From Betaproteobacteria bacterium GR16-43 (GTDB lineage: Bacteria > Pseudomonadota > Gammaproteobacteria > Burkholderiales > Usitatibacteraceae), in the NCBI GenBank assembly GCA_001953215.1, contig CP019169.1, forward strand, positions 310,001 through 374,000: a stretch of 64,000 nucleotides of DNA, read 5' to 3'. The translations under genes and the position numbers were made by a program. Below the pieces are notes generated by a model. That model saw nothing but the letters and a program-made list of their open reading frames with translations. It was not told the DNA's origin and searched no databases. Position 1 is the first letter of the stretch, and each line of letters opens with the position of its first letter. Below, in pieces: positions 49,491 to 57,803 of the stretch.

Positions 49491-51316
49491 CAGAACTTCT
49501 GGCGCTGCAGGGCCAGTGCTCCACTGCGGCCTTCGATGGTCCATTCGAAGGCGGCGGTTTCGGCGCCGGTGAAGCGCACGCGGAACGAACCCACGTCGAA
49601 CACGCGGAAGGCGGAGGTGTTGTACGCCATCGCGAGCCAGCGCGAGCTGGCGGTTCGGTAGATGCGGCCCTCGAACGTATCCGCGCTCGACCAGCTACCC
49701 GCGGGCATCACGAACCACACGGGCTCGCCCACGTCGTTGTACGTGAACCACACGGCGAAGAGCGTCCCGAACTGCTGCAGGATCGCGATGCCCCAGCCGT
49801 TCTGCTGGCTGCCGCCCCACCACATGTCGCCCACGGGCGGGCGCGAGTTCGTGGCGAGCGTGCCGAAGATCTGCCGCGTGATCGGCTTGCGGGCGGACAT
49901 GCCGTTGATCACGTAGTCGAGCGTGGCGTGGCTCGAGTCGATGAACGTGATCGAGAGCGTGCCGACCGGCGGCCCCACGTCGAGCTGCGCGGCGTCGTAC
50001 TGCGTGTAGGGCGCGCCGCGCGGCGAGTAGAGCGGACCGGTGAACGTCGTTCGCGAGGCGTTCCACGTGCCGTTGGACATCACGTACCAGGTCGGCATGC
50101 CGTTGCCGTCGTACGCATAGATCACGGCGAAGAGTTTCTCGTCGTGCTGCACGATGCTGACACCCCAGCCGCTCTCGCCCGCGCCGCCCCACCAGAGGTC
50201 CTGCAGCTCGAAGAACCACGGGGGCGCGACCGCGAAGCCGCCGAACGCAGTGACCACACCATCGGCGGCGAGATCGCCATCGCTTACGCCATCGGTGAGC
50301 GTGAACGACGCGGAGGTGCCCGACACGGTGACCGGGATCGGATGCCAGCGGCGCTTCGGGTTGTCCGGCGTGGCGCTGAGCATCCAGAAGAGCGCACCGG
50401 CGGGCAGCGCGCGCGGCGTGGTGAGCGTGAACGTGACGGACTTCTCGAGGCCGCAGTTCTCCGCGCGGATCGAGATGACCCCTTCGGTGTAGCTGAGGCC
50501 GCGCGCCGGCTGCGAATCCGCGGTGAACTCCGTCGCGCGCGGATCGAGGAACGCCGAGGACTTCGCGAAGCCGCACGTGGTGGTGGCCCCGTTGAGGTTC
50601 AGCGATTGCGTGCCGCCCGCGGGTGACACGCCGATGATGGAGGTGACGGGGGCCACGACCGGATCGCGACTGATCGTGACCGTCTTGGTGAGGCCGCGGA
50701 AGCCGAGCTCGACGACGTAGTTGCCGCGGGCGCCGACCGGCGGGCGCAGCAGGAAATTCGCGGCGCCCGACTGCCCCGTGTTCGATGCACCGGGTGCAAA
50801 GTACTCCGGCGCCGGAGCGCTGCCCGGCATCAGGCGCGCGGTGATGTCGATCTCGTTCAGCTTGTACACGCCCATGCGCAGCGACGCCGCGATGGTGACC
50901 GAACCGTTCGCATCGAAATCGACGGCGGTGTCCGCGACGAGCGCCACCTGGTTCAACTTGAACGTGACGACGTTGAATTGCACCGACGCATTGCCCGCGT
51001 TCGCCATGAGCCAGCACGTGATGCCCGCATTCGGCGCCGCGGTGAAGAAGATGGTCGCGACGCCATTCGCATCGGTCTTGCTCGTGGCCTGCGACGAAGC
51101 ATTCGGGAACGTGCCGCACACATCGTTCGACCACGAGACGGTCTCGCCGACGACGGGCGCTCCGGCCGCATTCGTGAAGCGCGCGCTGAAGGTCTTCACT
51201 TCGCTGCCCTGCACCGCGATGTTCACCGGCGTCACGGCCTGGCCGTTCGCCGCCGCGAGGGCGGAAACGGGAATCAGGAGCGCTACGAAAAGGGCCGCGA
51301 AGGCACGGGGAGACAT
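49490..51316 (-). CDS. Secreted Ig-like protein with two WWxG repeats
   Basis: 608 residues. Signal peptide AALFVALLIPVSALA. The N-terminal half has a bacterial Ig-like (Big-1) domain, seen in FTNAAGAPVVGETVSW and SKTDANGVATIFFTA, with several Cys. The C-terminus carries DLWWGGAGESGWGVSIVQH and DMWWGGSQQNGWGIAILQQ. Its stop overlaps the start of the 889-residue paralog. It is preceded on its 5' side by the REP palindrome at 51391-51453. Role unknown; adhesion or matrix function would suit the domains. Confidence 0.75.
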   Translation of the reverse strand: MSPRAFAALFVALLIPVSALAAANGQAVTPVNIAVQGSEVKTFSARFTNAAGAPVVGETVSWSNDVCGTFPNASSQATSKTDANGVATIFFTAAPNAGITCWLMANAGNASVQFNVVTFKLNQVALVADTAVDFDANGSVTIAASLRMGVYKLNEIDITARLMPGSAPAPEYFAPGASNTGQSGAANFLLRPPVGARGNYVVELGFRGLTKTVTISRDPVVAPVTSIIGVSPAGGTQSLNLNGATTTCGFAKSSAFLDPRATEFTADSQPARGLSYTEGVISIRAENCGLEKSVTFTLTTPRALPAGALFWMLSATPDNPKRRWHPIPVTVSGTSASFTLTDGVSDGDLAADGVVTAFGGFAVAPPWFFELQDLWWGGAGESGWGVSIVQHDEKLFAVIYAYDGNGMPTWYVMSNGTWNASRTTFTGPLYSPRGAPYTQYDAAQLDVGPPVGTLSITFIDSSHATLDYVINGMSARKPITRQIFGTLATNSRPPVGDMWWGGSQQNGWGIAILQQFGTLFAVWFTYNDVGEPVWFVMPAGSWSSADTFEGRIYRTASSRWLAMAYNTSAFRVFDVGSFRVRFTGAETAAFEWTIEGRSGALALQRQKF

Positions 51317-51390
51317 GGACGGAATTATGTCACCAATCAAGCACTTCGCAAGGATTTCCGTCCCCCTTGTTGCTCCGAAACAACAACGTA

Positions 51391-51453
51391 AATAACTGGG
51401 GTCAGACTCCCATTTTCCGCAGTGCGGAAAATGGGAGTCTGACCCCAGTTATT
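51391..51453. repeat. REP-like palindrome with 31-bp arms
   Basis: Perfect 31-bp inverted repeat (51391-51421 and 51423-51453) around a single G. It contains AACTGGGGTCAGACTCCCAT. An extra half-arm, TTGACCCCAGTTATTT, follows at 51454-51469. The GGGTCAGACTCC core is shared with the RAYT element ends. It sits between the 608-residue protein gene and a small reading frame. Confidence 0.85.
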
Positions 51454-51470
51454 TTGACCCCAGTTATTTC

Positions 51471-51596
51471 CTACTTCGAGGAAGCGGTGGGAGAGGCCCA
51501 CTGCGGCACCGAGCAGGTCTCGGGCGGAATGCTCAGCGAGGCCCACGAGGCGAACGACAGGGCGATCAGGATGATCAGGGCGGCGACGGTTTTCAT
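51471..51596 (-). CDS. Small hydrophobic exported peptide (41 aa)
   Basis: ATG 51596 to TAG 51471-51473. It begins MKTVAALIILIALSFASWAS, a signal peptide or membrane helix, followed by a short tail with one Cys (SIPPETCSVPQWASPTASSK). GTGGGGGC precedes the ATG, a weak ribosome site. It ends right at the REP repeat. It may be a genuine small envelope protein or the decayed front of a larger secreted paralog of its neighbours. Coding is uncertain. Confidence 0.45.
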   Translation of the reverse strand: MKTVAALIILIALSFASWASLSIPPETCSVPQWASPTASSK

Positions 51597-51613
51597 GCCC
51601 CCACTATGCCAAT

Positions 51614-51644
51614 CGCCCCGCCGAAATCGGTTTCAGGCGGGGCG
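51614..51644 (-). terminator. Stable hairpin downstream of the 506-aa secreted protein gene
   Basis: CGCCCCGCC (51614-51622) pairs with GGCGGGGCG (51636-51644). Inside, GAAA/TTTC extends the stem with one bulged A and a four-base loop. It begins 48 bases past the stop of the leftward gene at 51693. There is no T-tract, so a terminator role is likely but not certain. Confidence 0.45.
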
Positions 51645-51692
51645 AAAGTTGTGAAGAGTTGTTTCCCGGAAGGCCGATTGTTTCGGCTGTAG

Positions 51693-53213
51693 TTAAAACA
51701 GCTGCCTTTCGATCGCCATCGACCCCGTATGCCCCTCGGCGTTGTACTCGAACGTCCCATGGTCGAGGTCGCTGAACCGGAAGCGGAACGTCCCGACCGG
51801 GAAGATCTGGAACTTCGACGGGTCGTACGTCGCAAAGAACACGGGCGAGCCCTTCGTCTTGTAGAGCGGGCCGGAGTACGTGTTGGCGTTCTCCCACTGG
51901 CCCTCGGGCATCACGAACCAAGTGGGTTTGCTGTCCTCGTCATAGGTGAACCACACGGAGAAGAGCCCGCCGTACTGTTGCATCAGCGAGATGCCCCACC
52001 CTCCTTGCGACGCGCCACCCCACCACATGCCGCCGATGCCAACGAGGGGCGCCGGAGTGCCGCCGCGGAAATCCTGCCGCGTGAGCTTCTTCCTTTCGAC
52101 GGGCGAGGGAGCGTCGAGGTTATAGGGCTGTGCGCTAATCCCCGTCACGGCCATCGTGGCGGTCCCCTCGAACGAGAAGTTGAAACTCACGTCCCTGCCC
52201 CGAGGGCCGATGTCGAAGTGCCAGGGCTTGTACGCGTAGTAGGGCGATCCGCGCGGCGAGTACCGGTACGCAACGTAGTTCTCGTAGCGCGCGTACCAGC
52301 TCCCGGATTCGAGCACCTCCCACGTGGGATTGCCCTTGTCGTCGTACACGTAGAGCACCGAGAAGAGCCGGTCTTCCCGCTGCGCGATGCTGAGTCCCCA
52401 GCCGTTCTCCTGGAATCCGGCCCACCACATGTCTTCGAGCTCGCTGTCGGTGCGGCCATCGGGCGTCAGGGTGCGGAAGGCAAGGTCCGTCGTGACATAC
52501 GCGCGGCCGATCGGATCGAAGATCTCCGCGCGCACGATACCGGGACCGATTCCGCTCGCGGCCATGGCCGCAAAGGCCGCATTGCCGTCCGCGTCGGAGA
52601 CCACCGTTGCCCCAAGACCGCCCGTGAACGTGAGGCTCGTCCCACCGGCCCATTTGAAGGAGACCGGCAAACCGGACACCGGTTGCCCATCCGGGCTCGT
52701 CACGCGGACGCCAAAGGGCTGGGCGAACACCGTTCGGACCGGCGCGGCCTGATCCGTCCCGACGGGATTCAGTTTCATCACCGGCACGGCGGAGTCCGTG
52801 AAGAGCTGGACGGTCCCCCTCGTGAAGGGCCCACCGATACCGACCGAGAGCTCGATCGTCGTCGGCTGCGTGGAGGCCATGACGGCCGTGAAGTCGTGCA
52901 GGCGCGCGATGCCCTGCGCGTCCGTGATCGTGGCGCATCGCCAGGACAGGTGGGGCGGATAGTTCTCGCACCCCACACGCGAAGCCGGGTTCGAACCCAG
53001 GCTCACGAGGGCGCTGGAAAACAGGTAGCTGACCTCCACGTAGGGCCTGATGCTGCCGTATTGATCCGTGACGAGGACCGAGATCGGCTGGAACACCTGG
53101 CCGACAACGGCCCGTTGCGGTGACGAACCCGGCAAGGGGATGACGTCGGCCCTTGCATCCAACGAGGCGATGCAGGCGAGCGCGGCGATGTACAGCGAAA
53201 AGATGGGTCGCAT
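51693..53213 (-). CDS. Secreted Ig-like protein with two WWxG repeats
   Basis: 506 residues. Signal peptide SLYIAALACIASLDARA. The N-terminus has Big-1-like segments (ISVLVTDQYGSIRPYVEVSYLF, TITDAQGIARLHDFTAV; VRVTSPDGQPVSGLPVSFKW, VVSDADGNAAFAAM). The C-terminus has DMWWAGFQENGWGLSIAQR and GMWWGGASQGGWGISLMQQ. It is the close paralog of the gene at 53257-54738, clearly from a local duplication. A REP-like palindrome lies between them. Confidence 0.78.
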   Translation of the reverse strand: MRPIFSLYIAALACIASLDARADVIPLPGSSPQRAVVGQVFQPISVLVTDQYGSIRPYVEVSYLFSSALVSLGSNPASRVGCENYPPHLSWRCATITDAQGIARLHDFTAVMASTQPTTIELSVGIGGPFTRGTVQLFTDSAVPVMKLNPVGTDQAAPVRTVFAQPFGVRVTSPDGQPVSGLPVSFKWAGGTSLTFTGGLGATVVSDADGNAAFAAMAASGIGPGIVRAEIFDPIGRAYVTTDLAFRTLTPDGRTDSELEDMWWAGFQENGWGLSIAQREDRLFSVLYVYDDKGNPTWEVLESGSWYARYENYVAYRYSPRGSPYYAYKPWHFDIGPRGRDVSFNFSFEGTATMAVTGISAQPYNLDAPSPVERKKLTRQDFRGGTPAPLVGIGGMWWGGASQGGWGISLMQQYGGLFSVWFTYDEDSKPTWFVMPEGQWENANTYSGPLYKTKGSPVFFATYDPSKFQIFPVGTFRFRFSDLDHGTFEYNAEGHTGSMAIERQLF

Positions 53214-53236
53214 CCGAGAACTCCCAGGAAGGACTG

Positions 53237-53257
53237 GTTAGGGGTCAGACCCCTAAC
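53237..53257. repeat. Short REP-like palindrome
   Basis: TTAGGGGTCAGACCCCTAA (53238-53256), with one more G/C pair outside. It shares the GGGTCAGACCC core with the other REP-like units. It reaches the stop codon of the 493-residue gene (TAG 53257-53259 on the minus strand) and is a short, single-hairpin form. Confidence 0.75.
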
Positions 53258-54738
53258 TAGAAAAGCTGCCGTTCGATCGCCATCGTCCCCGTATGCCCCT
53301 CGGCGCTGTACTCGAACTTGCCGTGGTCGAGGTCGGTAAAGCGGAAGCGGTACGTACCCACCGGGAAGATCTCGAACTTCGACGCGTCGTACTCCGAGCC
53401 GAACCACGATGCGCTCTTCGTCTTGAAGAGCGTGCCGGAGTACGTATTGGAATTCTCCCAACGGCCTTCGGGCATCACGAACCAGGTGCGATCGCCGTTC
53501 GCGTCGTAGGTGAACCACACCGCGAAGAGGCCACCAGCCTGCTGCATCAACGAAATGCCCCACCCGCCTTGCGAGGGGCCACCCCACCACATGCCCCCGA
53601 TGCCAACGAGCGGCGCCGGCGTGTCGCCCCGGAAATCCTGCCGCACGAGCTTCTTGCTGTTGAGGGGCGTGGGCGTGCGGCTGAGGATGTCCATCGTGGC
53701 GGTCACCTCGGACGTGAAGTTGAAATCCACGGCCGTGCCCTTCGCGCCGATGTCGAATTTCGTGACGTCATAGGCGTAGTACGGCGATCCACGCGGCGAA
53801 TACCGGAACCCGATGTAGCGCTCGTAGCGCGCATTCGAAGCCCAGCCCCCGGACTCGATCACCTGCCACGTGGGATTGCCGTTGGCGTCGTACACGTAGA
53901 GCACGGGGAAGAGCCGGTCGAAGCGCTGCGCGATGCTGATGCCCCACCCGTTTTCCTGGAAGCCCGACCACCACATGTCTTCCAGCTCGCGGTCGGTGCG
54001 GCCGTCGGGCGTGGTGGTGCGGAAAGCGATGTCCGTCGTGACGTAGGCGCCCGCGGCGGTGTCGTAGATCGTCGCGCGCAGCGTCCCGGGCCCGATGCCC
54101 ATCGTGGCCACGGCGGCCATGGCCGCATTCCCGCCCGCATCGGAAAGCGCCGTGCCTTCCACGTTGCCGAGGAACTCGATCGACGGACCGTCGACCCGGC
54201 TGAACAGGACCGGAACGCCGGACGCCGGTAGCCCATCCGCGTTCGTCACGCGTACCGCGAAGGGCTGGGCGAACGCGACCCCGACCGGCGCGTGTTGGTC
54301 CATGCCGGCGACGGGGGTGAGGACCTTCACCGGTCCGGCGGGATCCACGAAGAGCTGCGCGGTCTTGCCCTCGAAGGGTTCCCCGATGGCCGTCGCGACC
54401 GAGATGTTCGCGACCTGCGTGGAGGCCGTGACGGCGATGAAGCCGTGCAGGCGCGCGATGCCCTGCGGATCGGTGGTCGTGGTGCAATTCCAGCCGAGGT
54501 CGTAGAAGCAACCCGCGAACGAGTCCATTCTCACGAGGGTGCTGAGGAAGCTGTAGCGGACCGTGGCGCCGGGCCTGGGCGCGCCGGCACTATCCGTGAG
54601 GAGGAACGCGATCGGCTGGAACGGCTGGCCGGCCTGAGCCCGCTGCGGCGTGGAGCCCGCCAAGAAGGAGATACCGGCATCGGCTTCCAGCGCGACGATG
54701 CACGCCAGCGCCGCGATGACCCGGGAAAGGGTTCGCAT
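53257..54738 (-). CDS. Secreted Ig-like protein with two WWxG repeats
   Basis: 493 residues from ATG 54738, with GGAGTTCTT upstream as ribosome site. Signal peptide VIAALACIVALEADA. Two Big-1-like units (FLLTDSAGAPRPGATVRYSF; VRVTNADGLPASGVPVLFSR) precede DMWWSGFQENGWGISIAQR and GMWWGGPSQGGWGISLMQQ. It is first of the four-gene leftward series, so the promoter should lie in the 160-base gap before the divergent response regulator at 54899. Confidence 0.78.
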   Translation of the reverse strand: MRTLSRVIAALACIVALEADAGISFLAGSTPQRAQAGQPFQPIAFLLTDSAGAPRPGATVRYSFLSTLVRMDSFAGCFYDLGWNCTTTTDPQGIARLHGFIAVTASTQVANISVATAIGEPFEGKTAQLFVDPAGPVKVLTPVAGMDQHAPVGVAFAQPFAVRVTNADGLPASGVPVLFSRVDGPSIEFLGNVEGTALSDAGGNAAMAAVATMGIGPGTLRATIYDTAAGAYVTTDIAFRTTTPDGRTDRELEDMWWSGFQENGWGISIAQRFDRLFPVLYVYDANGNPTWQVIESGGWASNARYERYIGFRYSPRGSPYYAYDVTKFDIGAKGTAVDFNFTSEVTATMDILSRTPTPLNSKKLVRQDFRGDTPAPLVGIGGMWWGGPSQGGWGISLMQQAGGLFAVWFTYDANGDRTWFVMPEGRWENSNTYSGTLFKTKSASWFGSEYDASKFEIFPVGTYRFRFTDLDHGKFEYSAEGHTGTMAIERQLF

Positions 54739-54898
54739 GTAAGAACTCCAAATAAAGGTCGAAACGCGGGCGCGGTCGATAGGACTGCCGCACCTTCGAA
54801 TGGTTCCTGCAAGAAGCCCGTATAGCCTAAACCAACGCTTAGCCCGAATTCCCGCCCGAACGCTTGTTGCCGCGCGCACTCCAGCGTAACGTCATCGC

Positions 54899-55588
54899 AT
54901 GAACGCGACGACCCGACCGGAACACCTCCAGATGGAACAACGAACCCGCCGTGCGATCGTGGTCGACGACCATCCGATCGTGGCCGATGCGCTGGCCCTC
55001 GCCATCTCGTCGATGCGCGTGTTCGACCGCGTGGAATGCGCGGGCACGCTCAACCAGGCCATCCAGTTGCTCGAAACCGACCCGACGTGCGACCTCGCGA
55101 TCCTCGATCTCCACCTCGAGGAAACCGACGGGCGTGCAACGCTCACCGGCCTGCGTGAACGCTTCCCGGACGTTCCCGTCCTCGTGTTCACGGGCAGCAG
55201 CTCGCTCGAGAACATCACGATGGCGTTCGAGTGCGGCGCGCGCGGCTTCGCGACGAAGACTTCGCCGATGAATGTCGTGCGAAGCGCGATCGGCCTCGTC
55301 CTCTCGGGCGGAAGCTACATCCCGCCGGAAGCGGTGCAGATCCTCGGATTCAATCCCCCGGCCGCGGCGAGCGCCACGTCCGGAACCACGCCGCCCGTGC
55401 GCTTCACGACGCGGCAGGAACAAGTCTTCGAACTCCTGTTGAAGGGGATGCCGAACAAGGTCATCGCATCCCGCCTCGACATGGCCGAAGGCACGACCAA
55501 GGCCCACCTCAACGCGGTGTTCCGCATCCTCGGGGTGCGCACGCGCGTGGAAGCTATCCTGCGGGCACGCCAGCTTGGGATGATCTAG
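54899..55588 (+). CDS. NarL/LuxR-family response regulator
   Basis: 229 residues. Receiver: VVDDHPIVADAL, the phospho-acceptor Asp in LAILDLHLEETDG, VLVFTGSSS and the Lys in GFATKTSPM. Output: a LuxR-type helix-turn-helix (FTTRQEQVFELLLKGMPNKVI then ASRLDMAEGTTKAHL). Its 3' end overlaps the convergent hybrid kinase gene by 35 bases. It could be the partner of that kinase and could control the divergent secreted-protein genes; both are inferences from position. Confidence 0.9.
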   Translation: MNATTRPEHLQMEQRTRRAIVVDDHPIVADALALAISSMRVFDRVECAGTLNQAIQLLETDPTCDLAILDLHLEETDGRATLTGLRERFPDVPVLVFTGSSSLENITMAFECGARGFATKTSPMNVVRSAIGLVLSGGSYIPPEAVQILGFNPPAAASATSGTTPPVRFTTRQEQVFELLLKGMPNKVIASRLDMAEGTTKAHLNAVFRILGVRTRVEAILRARQLGMI

Positions 55589-57803
55589 CCCCGAGCGTTC
55601 GGAACCAGAGCACGAGGTCTCCCGCCGCAACGGGCTTGCGCAGCACCCGCACGCCGGTGCCGTCCAGCGCCCGCAGGCGATGCGGATCCGAATTCCCCGT
55701 CACCACCACGATGCGCTCCGGCTCCATGCACGCGCGCAGCCAGAGCGCGATGTCGAGCCCGGATTCGTGCGGCCCGAGCATGTCGTCCACGACCACCGCA
55801 TCGGGCCAGGCGCCGTCGCGATGGTGCAGCGCCTCGAGCTCGTGGCGGCGCGTGGCGAATGCGTGGCGAACGCCGAGCGTGGCGAGCTGCAGGGCCAATG
55901 CGCCCCGCACCACGCGATCGTCCTCGACGATCCACACGCGCAGCCCCCACAGGCGCGCCCGGCTCGGAGGTTCCCGCTCGGGAGCCGCGGCGGGCCCGGC
56001 CGCAACACCCTCCGCGAGCGGAATGCGAAAGCCGATCTGCGTGCCCTTGCCCACGGTCGATTCGAGAGTCAGGCGCGCGCCGAGCAACTCCGCGATGCGC
56101 CGCACGATGGAAAGCCCCAGGCCCACGCCTTCGTCGCGGTTGCGCTCCGGGTTTCCGACCTGCACGAATTCGTCGAAGACGCGCGCCTGGTCCTCGGGCG
56201 CGATGCCGACGCCGGAGTCGGACACGACGATCTCCACCTCGGCGCCCTCCACGCGCGCGCGCAAGCCCACGCCGCCCTGCCGCGTGTAGCGCACCGCGTT
56301 CGAGAGGAGATTTCCCACCAATCGCCGGACCAGTTCCGGGTCACTCCTCACCGCGACCTCGGCGATCTCCGAACCCCACGCGAGGCCCTTCGCGGAACAC
56401 AGGAACTCGTACTCGGACACGAGCGGCATCAGCACTTCGTGCAGCGAGTTCACGCGCACGTTCAGGCGCACCTCGCCCGCGTCGAAGCGCGAGAGGTCGA
56501 GCAGGTTGTCGAAGAGGGTCTGCAGGATGCCGATGGCTTCGCGCTGCTTGGTGAGCGCAGCCGCGCTTCCGGGCGGAAGGTTCTCCAGCGCCATGGTGTC
56601 GGCGAGGATCGAGATCGCGTAGAGCGGCTGGCGCAGGTCGTGGCTCGCGGCGGCCACGAAGAGCGCCCTCGCCTTCATCGCTTCGTGCGCGAGCTTCAGC
56701 GCATTCTGCAGCTCGACGGTCTTCTCCAGCACCTTGCGCTCGAGGCCGAAGGTGTAGTCCTGCAACTGCGCCGCCATGCGGTTGAATTCCTCGGCGAGCG
56801 CCTGCACTTCGTCGCCGGTCTTCACGTCGATGCGCGCGGCGAGGTCGCCGTGGGCGATGCGCTCGGCGCCGCGCTTCACATCGAGGATCGGGCCCGCGAG
56901 GCGCCGGGCAATCCACAAGCTCGCACCGAAGGCGACGAGCAAGCCCAGCACGAAGATGGCCACGCCTCGCATCAACGCTTCGCGCACCGGCTCGAAGACC
57001 TCCGCGGAGGGCTGCTCCACGAACACGTGCCAGCCCGTGGGCTCGAGGTTGCGCGCGCTCACGTAACGGCCGCCCTTGGTCGAAGCCACGTAGAGCGCAC
57101 GCAGGCCGTCGTCCTGCTCCGTCGCGCCCGAGAGCGCCTGGAATTGCGGGGCCTCGGCGATCGATTGCCGCCGCAGCATGAGGTCGGTATCCGGGTGCGC
57201 GATGATCGTGCCCGCGCGGTCCGTGAGGTAGGCCACGCCCTGCTTTCCGACGCGCAGGCTGGCGATGTAGTCGGCGACGAATTTGAGGTCCACCAGCACG
57301 CCCACCGTGCCCGCGCCCGGCGCATCGGATTCACCCAGGACGATGGACACGAACGGCTCCAGGCCGTCGCGGAACGAGACGTCCCCGTAGGTGGACGCGG
57401 TACCGACCGGAAGCATCGGGGGCGGCGAACCTGCCGCGGGCTCGTTCACCCGATCCTTCCACACGCGTGAGACATAGAGCGTCTCCCGCCCTTCCGCGTC
57501 CCAGCGGTGGATCTCGTGGATGGCCGGGACGACCTTCAGCAGCCGCTGGAATTCGCGGCGGCGGTCCTCCTCGGTCAGCGCGCCCGAACGCCACGGCAGG
57601 CTCGAGACGTCGCGCACCTGGCGCTCGATGCCATGCAGGTGATCCTCGATCAGCCGGCGCGCGGCTTTCGCCTCCGCGGACTGCACCGCCCCGATGGAGC
57701 TCACGCCGTCGCGGTACGCCATCCACACCTCGACCGCCGTGGCCGGGACCCACAACGCCGCGGTCACCAAGGCGAACCAGCCGAAGTAGCGGCGGAAGAT
57801 CAC
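55554..57803 (-). CDS. Hybrid sensor histidine kinase (Cache-HAMP-HisKA-HATPase-REC)
   Basis: 749 residues from a GTG at 57803. Membrane helix 8-27, a periplasmic Cache-type sensor to about 280 (VGKQGVAYLTDRAGTIIAHPD is typical), membrane helix about 282-302, and HAMP (AGPILDVKRGAERIAHGDLAARI). The H-box is FVAAASHDLRQPLYAISIL, the N-box LVGNLLSNAVRYT, with a full HATPase. The C-terminal receiver has VWIVEDDRVV, AVVVDDMLGPHESG and VLRKPV. It overlaps the upstream binding-protein stop (GTGA). Confidence 0.92.
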   Translation of the reverse strand: MIFRRYFGWFALVTAALWVPATAVEVWMAYRDGVSSIGAVQSAEAKAARRLIEDHLHGIERQVRDVSSLPWRSGALTEEDRRREFQRLLKVVPAIHEIHRWDAEGRETLYVSRVWKDRVNEPAAGSPPPMLPVGTASTYGDVSFRDGLEPFVSIVLGESDAPGAGTVGVLVDLKFVADYIASLRVGKQGVAYLTDRAGTIIAHPDTDLMLRRQSIAEAPQFQALSGATEQDDGLRALYVASTKGGRYVSARNLEPTGWHVFVEQPSAEVFEPVREALMRGVAIFVLGLLVAFGASLWIARRLAGPILDVKRGAERIAHGDLAARIDVKTGDEVQALAEEFNRMAAQLQDYTFGLERKVLEKTVELQNALKLAHEAMKARALFVAAASHDLRQPLYAISILADTMALENLPPGSAAALTKQREAIGILQTLFDNLLDLSRFDAGEVRLNVRVNSLHEVLMPLVSEYEFLCSAKGLAWGSEIAEVAVRSDPELVRRLVGNLLSNAVRYTRQGGVGLRARVEGAEVEIVVSDSGVGIAPEDQARVFDEFVQVGNPERNRDEGVGLGLSIVRRIAELLGARLTLESTVGKGTQIGFRIPLAEGVAAGPAAAPEREPPSRARLWGLRVWIVEDDRVVRGALALQLATLGVRHAFATRRHELEALHHRDGAWPDAVVVDDMLGPHESGLDIALWLRACMEPERIVVVTGNSDPHRLRALDGTGVRVLRKPVAAGDLVLWFRTLGARSSQAGVPAG

